Assembly: GCA_020633465.1 (NCBI GenBank)
Contig: JACKDN010000046.1
Span: forward strand, 1 to 45,758
From: Myxococcales bacterium
Lineage (GTDB): Bacteria; Myxococcota_A; Bradymonadia; UBA7976; UBA1532
DNA length: 45,758 bases
Direction of reading: 5' to 3'
Shown piece after piece: positions 21,946-30,620 of this stretch (position 1 is its first letter; each line of letters opens with the position of its first letter). Made by a program: the position numbers and the translations under genes. The notes under the pieces were generated by a model. It ran no database searches. It had not been told where the DNA came from and worked only from the letters and a program-made list of their open reading frames with translations.

Positions 21946-23190
21946 GTGACCCACCTGATTGCGCCGCTGCTGCTGGTGCTCGCGCAGCTCGCGGGCGCCG
22001 CCCCCGACGCCGCCAAGCCCGATCCGGCCGCCCTCGAACAGATGGCGCGGCGCGCGCTGGCCCGGGTCGAGGTGATGCGCGGGCAGAAGCTGTCCAAGCC
22101 CCTGAAGATGGGCGTGAAGGATCGCGACGAGGTCACGAAGTTCATCCAGCAGCGGCTGGCCGACGAGTACGGGCCGGCGAAGGTGGCGGCCGAGGGCCGC
22201 CTGCTGCAGCTGCACGGGCTGCTGCCGGCGGGCCTGGACTACGGCGGCTTCATCACCAGCCTGCTCGCCGAGCAGGTGGCCGGCTTCTACGACCACACGC
22301 GGCAGGAGCTGCACATCGCATCGTGGCTGCCCCTGTTCATGCAGGAGCCGGTGATGGCGCACGAGATCTTCCACGCCATCCAGGATCAGGAGTGGGGCGG
22401 CGGGGCGCTGATCGACTCGAAGAAGCACACCCACGACGCCGTGCTGGCCCACGCCGCGCTGCTCGAGGGCGACGCCACCCTGGTGATGCTGAACTACGCG
22501 CAGGCCGAGGTGGATCCCACCGCCGACATGTCCACCTCGAAGTTCGCGATCAACATGGTCGCCACCAGCCTGCCCCTGCAGATGTCGAGCGCGCAGTTCC
22601 CGATCATGGCGTCGGCGCCCGACTACCTGAAGCAGTCCCTCATCTTCCCCTACCAGCGCGGCCTGCTGTTCGTCGCGGCGCTGCGCCAGGGCGGCCGCTC
22701 CTGGGACGACATCCGCGAGGTGTACGCCGATCCGCCGGCCAGCTCCGAGCAGATCCTGCACCCCGAGAAGTACTGGCCCGACCGCGACGCGCCCAGCGTC
22801 GTGAAGCTGCCCGCGCCGCTTTGGCCCGGCTTCACGCGCGGCTGGGAGGGCACGGCGGGCGAGTTCCACTTCCAGCAGATGCTGCTCGGTCACCTCGAGG
22901 TGGCCGAAGCGGCGAAGGCCGCCGCCGGCTGGGACGGCGATCACACGGTCCTCGAGACCTCGGGCGAGCAGGCGGTGGCGGTGACGCTGTCCACCTGGGA
23001 CACCCCCGAGGACGCCGCCGCCTTCGAGGCCGCGCTGCGGCGGGTGTACGACGCGCGCAAGGCGCCGCGCCCGGCGCTCACGACCGAGCGCGACGGCACC
23101 ACGCTGGCCTTCGCGTTCTCGGCGGACGCCGCGCTGGCCCGCAAGGCCGTGGACACGGCGCGCGCCAAGGGCACCATCGAGCGGCGCTGA
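21946..23190 (+). CDS. Secreted gluzincin-like zinc metallopeptidase
   Basis: 414 aa with a short Sec signal peptide (about 1-18). The zinc site is HEIFH (139-143) with a third ligand expected at Glu 174 in LLEGDATLVM, a gluzincin arrangement. The flanks are helical, and residues 290-414 form a separate domain of unknown type. I do not recognise a named family. Similar HExxH proteins of this size occur as uncharacterised exported proteins. The start is GTG at 21946, 5 nt after CGGAGG, with a promoter at 21892-21920. It is divergent from nadC and is followed by a short hairpin element (23213-23230) before the HEAT-repeat gene. Confidence 0.75.
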   Translation: MTHLIAPLLLVLAQLAGAAPDAAKPDPAALEQMARRALARVEVMRGQKLSKPLKMGVKDRDEVTKFIQQRLADEYGPAKVAAEGRLLQLHGLLPAGLDYGGFITSLLAEQVAGFYDHTRQELHIASWLPLFMQEPVMAHEIFHAIQDQEWGGGALIDSKKHTHDAVLAHAALLEGDATLVMLNYAQAEVDPTADMSTSKFAINMVATSLPLQMSSAQFPIMASAPDYLKQSLIFPYQRGLLFVAALRQGGRSWDDIREVYADPPASSEQILHPEKYWPDRDAPSVVKLPAPLWPGFTRGWEGTAGEFHFQQMLLGHLEVAEAAKAAAGWDGDHTVLETSGEQAVAVTLSTWDTPEDAAAFEAALRRVYDARKAPRPALTTERDGTTLAFAFSADAALARKAVDTARAKGTIERR

Positions 23191-23212
23191 CCCGGTCCCG
23201 CGGCCGCGCGAC

Positions 23213-23230
23213 GGGGTCACGCGTCACCCC
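23213..23230. repeat. Hairpin GGGGTCACGCGTCACCCC, copy 2 of a recurring element
   Basis: Same stem GGGGT/ACCCC and nearly the same loop as 19657-19674 (about 15 of 18 bases identical, same orientation on the plus strand). It lies 22 nt past the peptidase stop. No T-run follows. Confidence 0.4.
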
Positions 23231-23297
23231 GGCCCGGCACATCCCCGAACCATCCGGCCGATTGGAGGATTCAGAACCCTGACCCGGGAGATGAATC

Positions 23298-25514
23298 ATG
23301 GCCAGGATGATTCGCGCTCTTCGGTCGCTCCTGCCCGTCCTCGCGGTGCCCGCCCTGCCCCTCGCGGCGCAGGCGGAGAGAGCGACCATCGCCCACGACC
23401 ACGTCCGCCAGGTGCAGGCCTCGTCCACCGCGGCCACCGAGTTCGAGGGGCGGCCGATGTTCGAGCCACGCCACCTCGTCGACGATCGCGGCTGGTCGGC
23501 CTGGGGCAGCCGCCCCGACGATCGCGACGGCGCCTGGGTGCGCCTCGAGTTCGACAGCGTGCAGTACGTCGACGAGGTGCGCTTCGTCGCCGGCCACAAC
23601 CGCGACCACACCTTCTACAAGGCCTGCGGCCGCCCGGCGCGCATCCGGTTCAGCGCCGGCGACCAGAGCCAGGTGGTGGACTTCAAGGATCTGTACGAGC
23701 AGTCGGCGCGCTTCGATCCGCCGCTCGTGGGCGGCGCGCTGACCGTCACCATCGAGTCGGTGCACGGCACCTCGAAGCACGGCGGCGTGTGCATGTCGGC
23801 CATCACGTTGGCCGGCCCCGCCGATCCGCGGGCGGCCGTGCCCGGCCTGACCCAGCGCATCCGCGCCGGCGTCGGCGAGCTGGCCGACGATCTGCGCTTC
23901 TCGCGCGGCAAGGCGGCCCTGCTGGCCATCGGCGCCCCGGCCATGCCCGAGCTGGTCGACGCGCTCGATCCCCGGAACCCCGCGCTGACCGCCCGCGCGG
24001 CCGAGGTGCTGGGCGCGCTGGGCGACGTGCGCGCGGTGCGCCACCTCGACCCCCTCGCCCGCCACCACGATCCCGCCATCGCCGACGCGGCCCGCTGGGC
24101 CCTGGGCGCCCTCGGCAGCGCGCCGCACTTCGATCTGGTGGTGCAGTGGTACGAGCAGTCCTTCGGCCCGCGCCGCGACCGCGCCTTCGACGCCCTGGCG
24201 CGCAGCGGCGACGCCCGCGCCCTCGACATCGTGCTGGCCGAGCTGATCGACGGCACGGCGGCCCGGCAGCGCGCCGCGGAGGCCAACCTGGGCCGCTTCG
24301 GCGCCGACGCCGTCGCCGCCCTCGAGCCGATGCTGTCGTCGACGGTCATCCGCGAGCGCGCCGCCGCGCTGCGCGCGCTGGGCAGCGTCGACCACCCGCA
24401 GGCGCGCGAGCTCTTGCTGAGCGGCCTCTTGGACGCGCGCAGCGAGATCCGCGCGGCCGCCGTGCACGGCATGGCGCGGCGCGGCGACGGCGACGCGCAC
24501 GATCGCATCAAGGCGCGCTGGGACAGCCGCTACGTCGACGAGCGCGAGGCCGTCGCCCGCGCCCTCGGCCGCTTCGGCCAGCCCGACGACCTGGAGATCC
24601 TCGAGCTGCTCACCAGCGACGGCAGCATGAGCGTGCGCATCGCCGCGGCCGAGAGCCTCGGGCAGCTGGGCCGCCCGGCCCTGAAGACGCTGCGCCTGCT
24701 GGCGCGCCAGGGCCCCGACGGCGCGACCGCCCGCGCCGCGGCCGAGGCCCTGCTGCGCCTCGACGGCCGCACCGACATCGACATCGCGCTGGGCCTGCTG
24801 GCGTCGCGGCACCGCGAGGTGCGCAGCCTGGCCGGCGACGCCATCGCCGCCGAGGGCACCGCCGGGCACCGCGCCCTGGTGGCGGCCGTCGCCGGCGACG
24901 ACGACGCGCTGCGCGGCCCCGCCGGCACCGAGCTGCGCCGCGTGGGCGTGCGGGTGCTGCCCGATCTGCTGGTCGCCTCCGAGCAGGCGCCCGAGGCGGC
25001 GCTGCCCGAGCTGCTGAGCCTGATGGCCGAGTTCGCCGATCCGATGGCGACGCCCTTCGCCACCCGCGTGGCCGCGCGGGCGACCGACCTGGCCGTGCGC
25101 AGCGCGGCGGTCAAGGCGGTGGCCGCGTGCGGTGGTCCCGAGGCGGCGCCCGCCCTGCTGGCCGCGCTGGACGATCCGGCCGTCGAGGTGCGCCGCACGG
25201 CCGCCGCCGCGGTGGGCGAGATGAAGCTGTACCGGGCCGCCGGCAAGCTGGTGGCGCTGCTCGACGACGCCGACGCGGGCGTCCAGCGCGCCGCGGTGCG
25301 CGCCCTGGGACAGATTCGGCAGCGCGCCGCGCTGGCCACCCTGGTCGACCGCTACGAGCAGACCGTCGCCGACTACCACGGCGCCGATCTGCGGCAGGAC
25401 CTGGTGGTGGCCATCGGCCGCATCGGCGGGCGCGACAGCCTGCGGGTGCTGGTCGACGCGACCAGCGATCCCGACCTCAAGGTGCGCCTGGCCGCGGTCG
25501 AGGCCCTGCGCTGA
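23298..25514 (+). CDS. Exported discoidin-like (NADase-type glycan-binding) plus HEAT-repeat protein
   Basis: 738 aa. After the signal peptide (about 1-27, ending AQA) comes a discoidin-like domain (about 35-175) with the block LVDDRGWSAWGS and VRLEFDSVQYVDEVRFVAG, resembling NADase-type glycan-binding domains of myxobacteria. Residues about 185-738 are a solenoid of HEAT/PBS-lyase-type repeats of roughly 30 residues, for example AARWALGALG, VRAALREL-like helices and DPAVEVRRTAAAAVGEM. The protein is probably periplasmic or surface-exposed and binds partners or glycans; no catalytic motif is seen. GGGAG lies 7 nt before the ATG. A strong GC hairpin terminator follows (25570-25597), so the gene is probably monocistronic. 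Confidence 0.8.
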   Translation: MARMIRALRSLLPVLAVPALPLAAQAERATIAHDHVRQVQASSTAATEFEGRPMFEPRHLVDDRGWSAWGSRPDDRDGAWVRLEFDSVQYVDEVRFVAGHNRDHTFYKACGRPARIRFSAGDQSQVVDFKDLYEQSARFDPPLVGGALTVTIESVHGTSKHGGVCMSAITLAGPADPRAAVPGLTQRIRAGVGELADDLRFSRGKAALLAIGAPAMPELVDALDPRNPALTARAAEVLGALGDVRAVRHLDPLARHHDPAIADAARWALGALGSAPHFDLVVQWYEQSFGPRRDRAFDALARSGDARALDIVLAELIDGTAARQRAAEANLGRFGADAVAALEPMLSSTVIRERAAALRALGSVDHPQARELLLSGLLDARSEIRAAAVHGMARRGDGDAHDRIKARWDSRYVDEREAVARALGRFGQPDDLEILELLTSDGSMSVRIAAAESLGQLGRPALKTLRLLARQGPDGATARAAAEALLRLDGRTDIDIALGLLASRHREVRSLAGDAIAAEGTAGHRALVAAVAGDDDALRGPAGTELRRVGVRVLPDLLVASEQAPEAALPELLSLMAEFADPMATPFATRVAARATDLAVRSAAVKAVAACGGPEAAPALLAALDDPAVEVRRTAAAAVGEMKLYRAAGKLVALLDDADAGVQRAAVRALGQIRQRAALATLVDRYEQTVADYHGADLRQDLVVAIGRIGGRDSLRVLVDATSDPDLKVRLAAVEALR

Positions 25515-25569
25515 GTGCTTCGGGCGGCGGGCGGTTCCTGGCCGTCCGCCCGCCGCCGCTTCCCTCCAC

Positions 25570-25597
25570 CCGGGCCGCGTGACACGCGGCCCGGTTT
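25570..25597 (+). terminator. Rho-independent-type terminator after the HEAT-repeat gene
   Basis: CCGGGCCGCG (25570-25579), loop TGACA and CGCGGCCCGG (25585-25594) form a perfect 10-bp stem (12 bp if the loop closes further), followed by TTT. The -35 of the next promoter lies in the loop. Confidence 0.7.
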
Positions 25598-25607
25598 CGT
25601 CTATCAA
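25579..25607 (+). promoter_or_regulatory. Promoter of plsY, leaderless, overlapping the upstream terminator
   Basis: GTGACA (25579-25584), a 17-nt spacer and TATCAA (25602-25607). The predicted transcription start is the A of the ATG at 25614. The -35 sits in the terminator loop, so hairpin and promoter share DNA. Confidence 0.5.
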
Positions 25608-25613
25608 CCCCCG

Positions 25614-26213
25614 ATGTTCGCAGTCCTGATCCTGGTCGCCGCGTACCTCGTCGGCTCCATCCCCACCGGCGTGCTGCTGGGGCGCTACGCGGGCAAGGAT
25701 CCGCGCGCGGCGGGCAGCGGCAACATCGGCGCCAGCAACGTGACCCGCACGCTCGGGCGCGGCTGGGGCGCGGTGACGCTGCTCTTCGACGTCGGCAAGG
25801 GCGCGCTGCCGGTGTGGCTGGCCGGGCGCCTGGGGCACGACCCCACGCTGCCGCTCTGGGCCGGCCTCGCCGCGGTCGTCGGCCACTGCTACCCGGTGTG
25901 GCTGCGCTTTCGGGGCGGCAAGGGCGTGGCCACGGCCTTCGGCACGTTGGCGGTCATCGCGCCCGGCGTCGGCGTCGTCTCGGCGGTGGCGTGGGTGGGC
26001 TTGGTGCTCTTCACCCGCACCCCGGCCATCGGCAGCCTGGTCGCGGCCGGCCTGTTCGTGGTGCTCGCCCGCGTGGACGGGCGCCCCTTCGAGGTGCAGG
26101 TGTACACGCTGGCGCTGCTGGCGCTGCTCGTGCTGCGCCACACGGGCAACATCCGCGTGCTGCTGCACCGCTATCGCAAGCAGTCCGAGCGGCGCCGGCG
26201 GCGCCGCCGCTGA
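25614..26213 (+). CDS. plsY: Glycerol-3-phosphate acyltransferase PlsY (acyl-phosphate type)
   Basis: 199 aa, an integral inner-membrane enzyme that transfers acyl chains from acyl-phosphate to glycerol-3-phosphate, the first step of phospholipid synthesis. Diagnostic motifs are present: YLVGSIPTGVLLGR, GSGNIGASNVTRTLG and FRGGKGVATAFG, with about five hydrophobic helices and a basic C-terminus. The ATG at 25614 lies 6 nt past the -10 box, and no ribosome site is visible, so a leaderless transcript is predicted. It converges on the DHH-like gene, with 5 nt between the stops. Confidence 0.95.
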   Translation: MFAVLILVAAYLVGSIPTGVLLGRYAGKDPRAAGSGNIGASNVTRTLGRGWGAVTLLFDVGKGALPVWLAGRLGHDPTLPLWAGLAAVVGHCYPVWLRFRGGKGVATAFGTLAVIAPGVGVVSAVAWVGLVLFTRTPAIGSLVAAGLFVVLARVDGRPFEVQVYTLALLALLVLRHTGNIRVLLHRYRKQSERRRRRRR

Positions 26214-26218
26214 GCGGC

Positions 26219-27148
26219 TCAGCCGTTCGCGCGCATCAGCTGCAAGAGGCGCTCGGCCGTCGCGTGGGCGTCGTGCACCGACAGGCGCGTGCCGCGCGGG
26301 CTGCCGCCGATCGTCTCGCGCCCGCCCCAGCCCTTCCCCAGCTCGGGCCAGACGTTCATCAGGCCCCCGTCGCCGAAGAGCGCGTCGGCCGTCGGTCGAT
26401 CCGGGCAGCCCACGGTCACCTTGGCCATGCGCGTCGCGAACGACACCACCAGCGGCGCCAGTCGATACCACTGGTCGAAGCCCCAGACGACGCTCTGCAC
26501 CACCAGCACCCGCCCCGCGTCGGCGTCGATGTGCGCCCCCCGCCGGACCGGGCGGTCGCGCGCGTCCTCGGGCACGCTCACCGGCCGCGCGTCGGCGTCG
26601 TACAGGCCCAGGATGCCCTTCATCGCGGTGCGCCGCCGGTTGTCGTCCGCCCGCCGCACCTGATCGCGCTGCTGATCGTCGAGGCCCAGGTTCAGCAGGT
26701 CGGTCATCACCTCGATGGCCGCGCGGAAGCCCTTCTCGCTCTGGGTCAGCCCCTCGTGCTGGTTGAACCACGCCAGCATCAGCCCCTCCTCGGAGTCGAG
26801 CAGGTCGAGGCCGATGGGATCGGTGTCGTGGCGGTCCACCAGCTCGTAGAAGCTGGGCTCGAGGTGATCGCGCGGCACGAGCGCGGCCAGGGCCACGATG
26901 GCCAGCGTCGCGTCGGCGTCGGGCGTGCCGGTGACCACGAACCGCGGATCGTCCGCGCGCGCGCCGTAGAGATCGCGGCACGCGCGCAGCGCGACGCCCT
27001 CGCGGTGGCTCTCGGTGCCGTGGTGATCCAGCGCGTGCGGCCCGAGCACCGAGCCGTACTGCCCGAAGGCGCACTCGATGGGCTCGAAGCCCTCGTCGCG
27101 CAGGCGGCACGCGGTGGCGTAGTCGTTGGTGAAGCGGACGGTCGGCAT
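26219..27148 (-). CDS. DHH-like phosphoesterase-related protein of unknown function
   Basis: 309 aa, no signal peptide. The N-terminal half carries ALDHHGTESH (DHH at 41-43), VVTGTPDADATLAIVALAAL and VDRHDTDPIG, which together look like the metal-binding set of DHH phosphoesterases (first Asp, DHH, downstream Asp and His). The C-terminal half (VVWGFDQWYRLAPLVVSF and following) has no assigned match. A substrate such as a nucleotide or small phosphoester is possible. The ATG at 27148 follows a TAGGGT box (27160-27155) by only 6 nt, again hinting at a leaderless mRNA; the -35 is weak. It converges on plsY. Confidence 0.65.
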   Translation of the reverse strand: MPTVRFTNDYATACRLRDEGFEPIECAFGQYGSVLGPHALDHHGTESHREGVALRACRDLYGARADDPRFVVTGTPDADATLAIVALAALVPRDHLEPSFYELVDRHDTDPIGLDLLDSEEGLMLAWFNQHEGLTQSEKGFRAAIEVMTDLLNLGLDDQQRDQVRRADDNRRRTAMKGILGLYDADARPVSVPEDARDRPVRRGAHIDADAGRVLVVQSVVWGFDQWYRLAPLVVSFATRMAKVTVGCPDRPTADALFGDGGLMNVWPELGKGWGGRETIGGSPRGTRLSVHDAHATAERLLQLMRANG

Positions 27149-27304
27149 GGGCGCACCCTACACGGCGGCGCGCGCGGTGGCGAACCCCGGCGCGCCGCCC
27201 GTCAGAAAACTGAGTGCGCCCCCGCGGCCGCTGCGGAAAACCGGCGACCCGCGACGACGCCCCGCGGATTCCGGGCTGGCCCACGCCTTGCTAAACTCCG
27301 GCGC

Positions 27305-28580
27305 GTGCGCCGCCTTCTCCCCCTGCTGCTGGTCCTGCTCACCGCCCGCCCGGGCATCGCGGGGCCCGTGGACGACGCCCGCGAGGCGCTCGTCCGGCAG
27401 CAGGCCGCGCTGACGCAAGCCGAGGCCGAGCGCGGCGCGCTGGCCCAGGCGCACGAGGCCCTCGCGCAGACCATCGGCGCCCTGAAGTCGGGCCCCACGC
27501 TGCTGCCCGGGGTGACCGACCCGCGCCTCGACGCCCGCCTGAAGGAGGCCCGCGCGCTGGCCGAGCGCCTGGCCGAGCGTGATCGCGCGGTCGCCGAGGC
27601 CCGCGCGCGGCTGGTCGACGCGCGCGCCGCGCTGGTCAGCCGCATCGAGATCGAGCTGGGCGCCCTGCGCGCCGCCATCGCCAAGGCCCCGCGCGGCGAG
27701 CGCCGGGCGCTGTTCGAGGCGCAGCGCGGGCTGATCGAAGAGCGCGCCCGGCTGCTCAGCGCCGAGGCCGCCGACGATCCCGAGCGCAGCGTCGCGCTGC
27801 CCGCCATCGACGACGACGAGGCCAGCTCGCCCGACGAGCTGCGCGAGCTGGCCGACGAGACGCGCGACAACGCCGAGAAGGTGGGCGCCCACCTGGCCGC
27901 GCTCGAGGCGCGCCTGGACGCGCTGCGCGCCCGCCGCCGGCTGCTGCGCGCCGCCATGGCCTTCCGCCGCGACGACGCGCTGTTCGCCGAGGACGAGCGG
28001 GGCCGCCGGGTGCTGCGCGGCGAGGCGCCGCAGGGCGCGGCCGTGGGTCGCCCGGGCCGCGGCGCCGAGCCGGACGGTGAGGATCTGGGCGAGGCCAGCG
28101 GTGGCGGCGGCGGCGTGGTGGCGGTCGGCGACGACGGGCCTGCGGCGCCCAGCCGGGGGCGGCGCCCCGAGACGCCGAGCGGCGCCGACGCGCCCGACGA
28201 GGCGCCCCGCAGGCCGGCGCGCGGGCGGCGAGGGCGACAGCGACGGCTTCTCGAACGGCCAGGACGACGGCGCGGGCGCGGGCGATCCCACGAACGGGGC
28301 GCTCGATCCGGCGCCGCCCACGGCGCCCGAGCCCTCGCCCAGCGCGCCCGCGCCGGTCGAGGATCCGGGCGCGCCGACCGGCGGCGGGGCCATCGTCTTC
28401 GAGGACGCGTTCGATCCCGCGCTGCTGGCGGGCGACGTCGACGACCTGTCCCCCGGCGCGGTCAGCGCCCAGATCCAGGCCGTCGAGGCGCGCCGCAAGT
28501 CGCTCGAGGCGGCGCGGCGGCGGCTCGACGAGCGGCGCCGCGCCCTCGAGGATCGCGCCAAGGCGCTCGAGAACGAGTGA
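27305..28580 (+). CDS. Exported coiled-coil protein (one apparent frameshift near 28215)
   Basis: The signal peptide (about 1-20, LLPLLLVLLTARPGIAG) leads into a long Ala/Glu/Arg coiled coil (about 22-225). An acidic and Gly/Pro-rich low-complexity region follows, then a final coiled coil (ARRKSLEAARRRLDERRRAL) ending at 28580. The frame changes once at about 28205-28230: upstream it ends in an Arg-rich shadow, while one frame over GEGDSDGFSNGQDD continues to the stop. One extra base in the GC run explains it. Without this, the first frame stays open through the next gene and would predict a false fusion of 779 aa. TAAACT (27292-27297) lies 7 nt before the GTG start, so the mRNA may be leaderless. 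It is coupled to a beta-barrel gene. Confidence 0.65.
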
Positions 28581-29641
28581 GCGCGCCGCCGGCACGCGTG
28601 CGGGCCGCGCTGGCCCTGAGCCTGGCGCTGCCCGTCGCCGCGTCCGCCGGCGTGCGGGTCGAGACCACCGCGGGCTTCGACAGCAACGTTCAGCGCGTCG
28701 AGGGCGTGCCCGGCGACGCCACGCCCGACGACCGGGGCGACGCGGTGGTGCGCGTCGTGCTGGCGCTGGCCGAGGCGGCGCGCGCGGGCGCCTGGCGGCT
28801 CCGTGGCGACTACCACGCCGGCGTGCGGCGCTTCGCCGAGGTGCGGGGCGAGGACGCCATCCTGCAGAGCCTGAGCGCCAGCGCCGTGCGGGTCGGCGAG
28901 GCCCTCAGCGTCGGCGTCGAGGCGCGCGCGCGCAGCCGGCTGACCGACGATCCCCTGCGCCCGCGCGACCACCTGCAGCTCGACGGCGGGCCGCTGGTCG
29001 CGGGGCGGCTGGGCGATCTCACCGCCACCCTGCGCGGGCGCGTCGAGCGGCTGATCTACCCGCCCGACGCGCGCTACGGCTTCGTCGGGCTCGGCGGCGA
29101 TCTCGACCTCGGCTGGCGGACGGGCGCGTGGTCGGCCGGGGCGCGGGCGGGGCTGACCTGGCGCCAGTTCGACGGGCCGCGCGAGCGCCGCGTGGGCTTC
29201 GACGGCGTGCCGCTGGTCGCGCCCGTCGACGACACGCAGCGGGCCGATCGCGCCACCACCGTGTCGGCGCGGGCCGCGTGGTCGGGCCCGGCGCTGCTCG
29301 GCGTCGGCTACAGCCTGTACGCCAACGCGAGCGACAGCTACGGCGCGCCGCAGACCCGCCACGCGCTGCGCCTGTCGGTGGACGCGCCGCTGTTCTTCGA
29401 CCTGTTGCTGTCCGCGCGCCTCGAGCTGCAGCGGGTGGTCTACGACGATCCGCAGTACGTGGCCGCCGACGCGTTCATCGAGGACGAAGGGCGGTCGTCG
29501 CTGCTGGTGCGCCTGGAGCGTCCGCTGGACGATCACTGGGCGGTGGTCGCGCACGTCGGCGCCTGGGCCTCACCCTTCGGCACCGGCCCCGACTACGCGC
29601 GCGAGCTGGCGCTCTTGGGCGTCGCCTGGCGCGACGAGTAG
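28577..29641 (+). CDS. Outer-membrane beta-barrel protein
   Basis: 354 aa. A signal peptide (about 1-24, ending ASA) is followed by VRVETTAGFDSNVQRV, a typical first strand of uncharacterised proteobacterial barrels that begin 'GFDSN'. About 14-16 alternating strands can be picked out through to LLGVAWRDE. The start is GTG at 28577, overlapping the stop of the coiled-coil gene (GTGA). The pair may form one envelope complex, the coiled coil reaching across the periplasm to the barrel, but there is no direct evidence. No substrate or catalytic motif is apparent. It lies tail-to-tail with the methyltransferase gene, 10 nt between the stops. Confidence 0.7.
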   Translation: MSAPPARVRAALALSLALPVAASAGVRVETTAGFDSNVQRVEGVPGDATPDDRGDAVVRVVLALAEAARAGAWRLRGDYHAGVRRFAEVRGEDAILQSLSASAVRVGEALSVGVEARARSRLTDDPLRPRDHLQLDGGPLVAGRLGDLTATLRGRVERLIYPPDARYGFVGLGGDLDLGWRTGAWSAGARAGLTWRQFDGPRERRVGFDGVPLVAPVDDTQRADRATTVSARAAWSGPALLGVGYSLYANASDSYGAPQTRHALRLSVDAPLFFDLLLSARLELQRVVYDDPQYVAADAFIEDEGRSSLLVRLERPLDDHWAVVAHVGAWASPFGTGPDYARELALLGVAWRDE

Positions 29642-29651
29642 GGCCGCCGGC

Positions 29652-30353
29652 TCAGCCGTCGGGCAGCTCCTTCTTGCAGATCAGCAGGTGGTTGAAGCCG
29701 CGCAGGAAGGTGTTGTCCTCGACCGCGCCCCGGCGGCGCTGCCCCTGCTTCAGCGTCTTGTTGTGGCGCACGACGCAGACGTGGTCGATGGGTTTGAAGT
29801 ACTGCATCAAGAGCGCCATGCAGTGCGTGCCGATGGGCACGAAGCCGCGCCGCTTCTGCTGGTAGTCGCAGATGTAGACGGCCATGTAGCGGCGATCGCG
29901 CAGGACCCGGAAGGCCTCGGCGAAGGCGGCGTCGAGCGCCTCGAAGTAGGCGGGATCCGTCGCGTTCAGCTGACCGATGCAGTCCGGGTGATCGCTGTAG
30001 GTCAGGTTGTCCGAGTAGGGCGGATCCATGAAGACGAAGTCGACCACCTCGTCGGGCAGCGGCAGCTCGCGAGCGTCGGCCTGCTCGATGTCGTCGCGGA
30101 AGGGCGCGAGATCGAAGCCCCGGCCCTTGCGATCGAGATCGGCGCAGACGTCGAGCGTGGTGCCGCTTCCGCAGAAGGGATCGACCACCAGATCGCCCGG
30201 GCGCGTGTAGCGCTCGAGCAGGTTCCAGATGACGTACGACGGCGTGGCGCCGCGATAGTCGCGGTGGCCCTGCATGCCCTTGCCGTAATGCTGTGAGGGG
30301 TACTCCCACAGGGTGGTCGGCTGCAGGTGGAGGGGCGGCTTGGTGCTCGACAT
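29652..30353 (-). CDS. Solitary DNA (or TRM11-like RNA) amino-methyltransferase
   Basis: 233 aa. AdoMet-binding motif I, DPFCGSGTT, is at 58-66 and catalytic motif IV, DPPY, at 110-113. The order I then IV with only about 45 residues between them leaves no room for a target-recognition domain there. The DPPY form fits N6-adenine or N4-cytosine methylation of DNA, but TRM11-like tRNA guanine methyltransferases share it. No restriction endonuclease or specificity subunit is adjacent, so this is an orphan enzyme, possibly regulatory. The ATG at 30353 is 7 nt downstream of a good -10 box, suggesting a leaderless mRNA. Confidence 0.8.
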   Translation of the reverse strand: MSSTKPPLHLQPTTLWEYPSQHYGKGMQGHRDYRGATPSYVIWNLLERYTRPGDLVVDPFCGSGTTLDVCADLDRKGRGFDLAPFRDDIEQADARELPLPDEVVDFVFMDPPYSDNLTYSDHPDCIGQLNATDPAYFEALDAAFAEAFRVLRDRRYMAVYICDYQQKRRGFVPIGTHCMALLMQYFKPIDHVCVVRHNKTLKQGQRRRGAVEDNTFLRGFNHLLICKKELPDG

Positions 30354-30360
30354 GGCGCGC

Positions 30361-30389
30361 ACGGTAGCGACGCGCGCCGGGGCGATCAA
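30361..30389 (-). promoter_or_regulatory. Promoter of the solitary methyltransferase, leaderless
   Basis: Minus strand: TTGATC (30389-30384), a 17-nt spacer and TACCGT (30366-30361). The predicted transcription start is 30353-30354, the A of the ATG. Confidence 0.5.
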
Positions 30390-30460
30390 CCGGGTGGGAC
30401 GCGCGCGGGGACGGCGCCCGCGAAAGTGGACAATGGGGCGAGATAGTTCGTTTGTTTGCT

Positions 30461-30491
30461 CCGACCCCGGGCGCTGAGCGCCGAGGGTCGG
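30461..30491. other. Stem-loop in the intergenic region before the DUF2188 gene
   Basis: CCGACCC (30461-30467) pairs with GGGTCGG (30485-30491) around an inner GGCGC/GCGCC stem. An AT-richer stretch (about 30431-30460) precedes it. The region 30354-30620 contains no gene. The hairpin could be a leader structure of the gene at 30621. No T-run follows on either strand. Confidence 0.35.
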
Positions 30492-30620
30492 GCGCGCGCC
30501 GGGCCATTGTGCCCCGGGGCGAGGCGTTCGAGGCCCGCTGCGGGCCGCGGTCGTGGGAAGCGGCGGCCGGAACGACCGTTGCACCGAGCGGGGGCGGTTC
30601 GACCACCGAAGGAGGAGACC

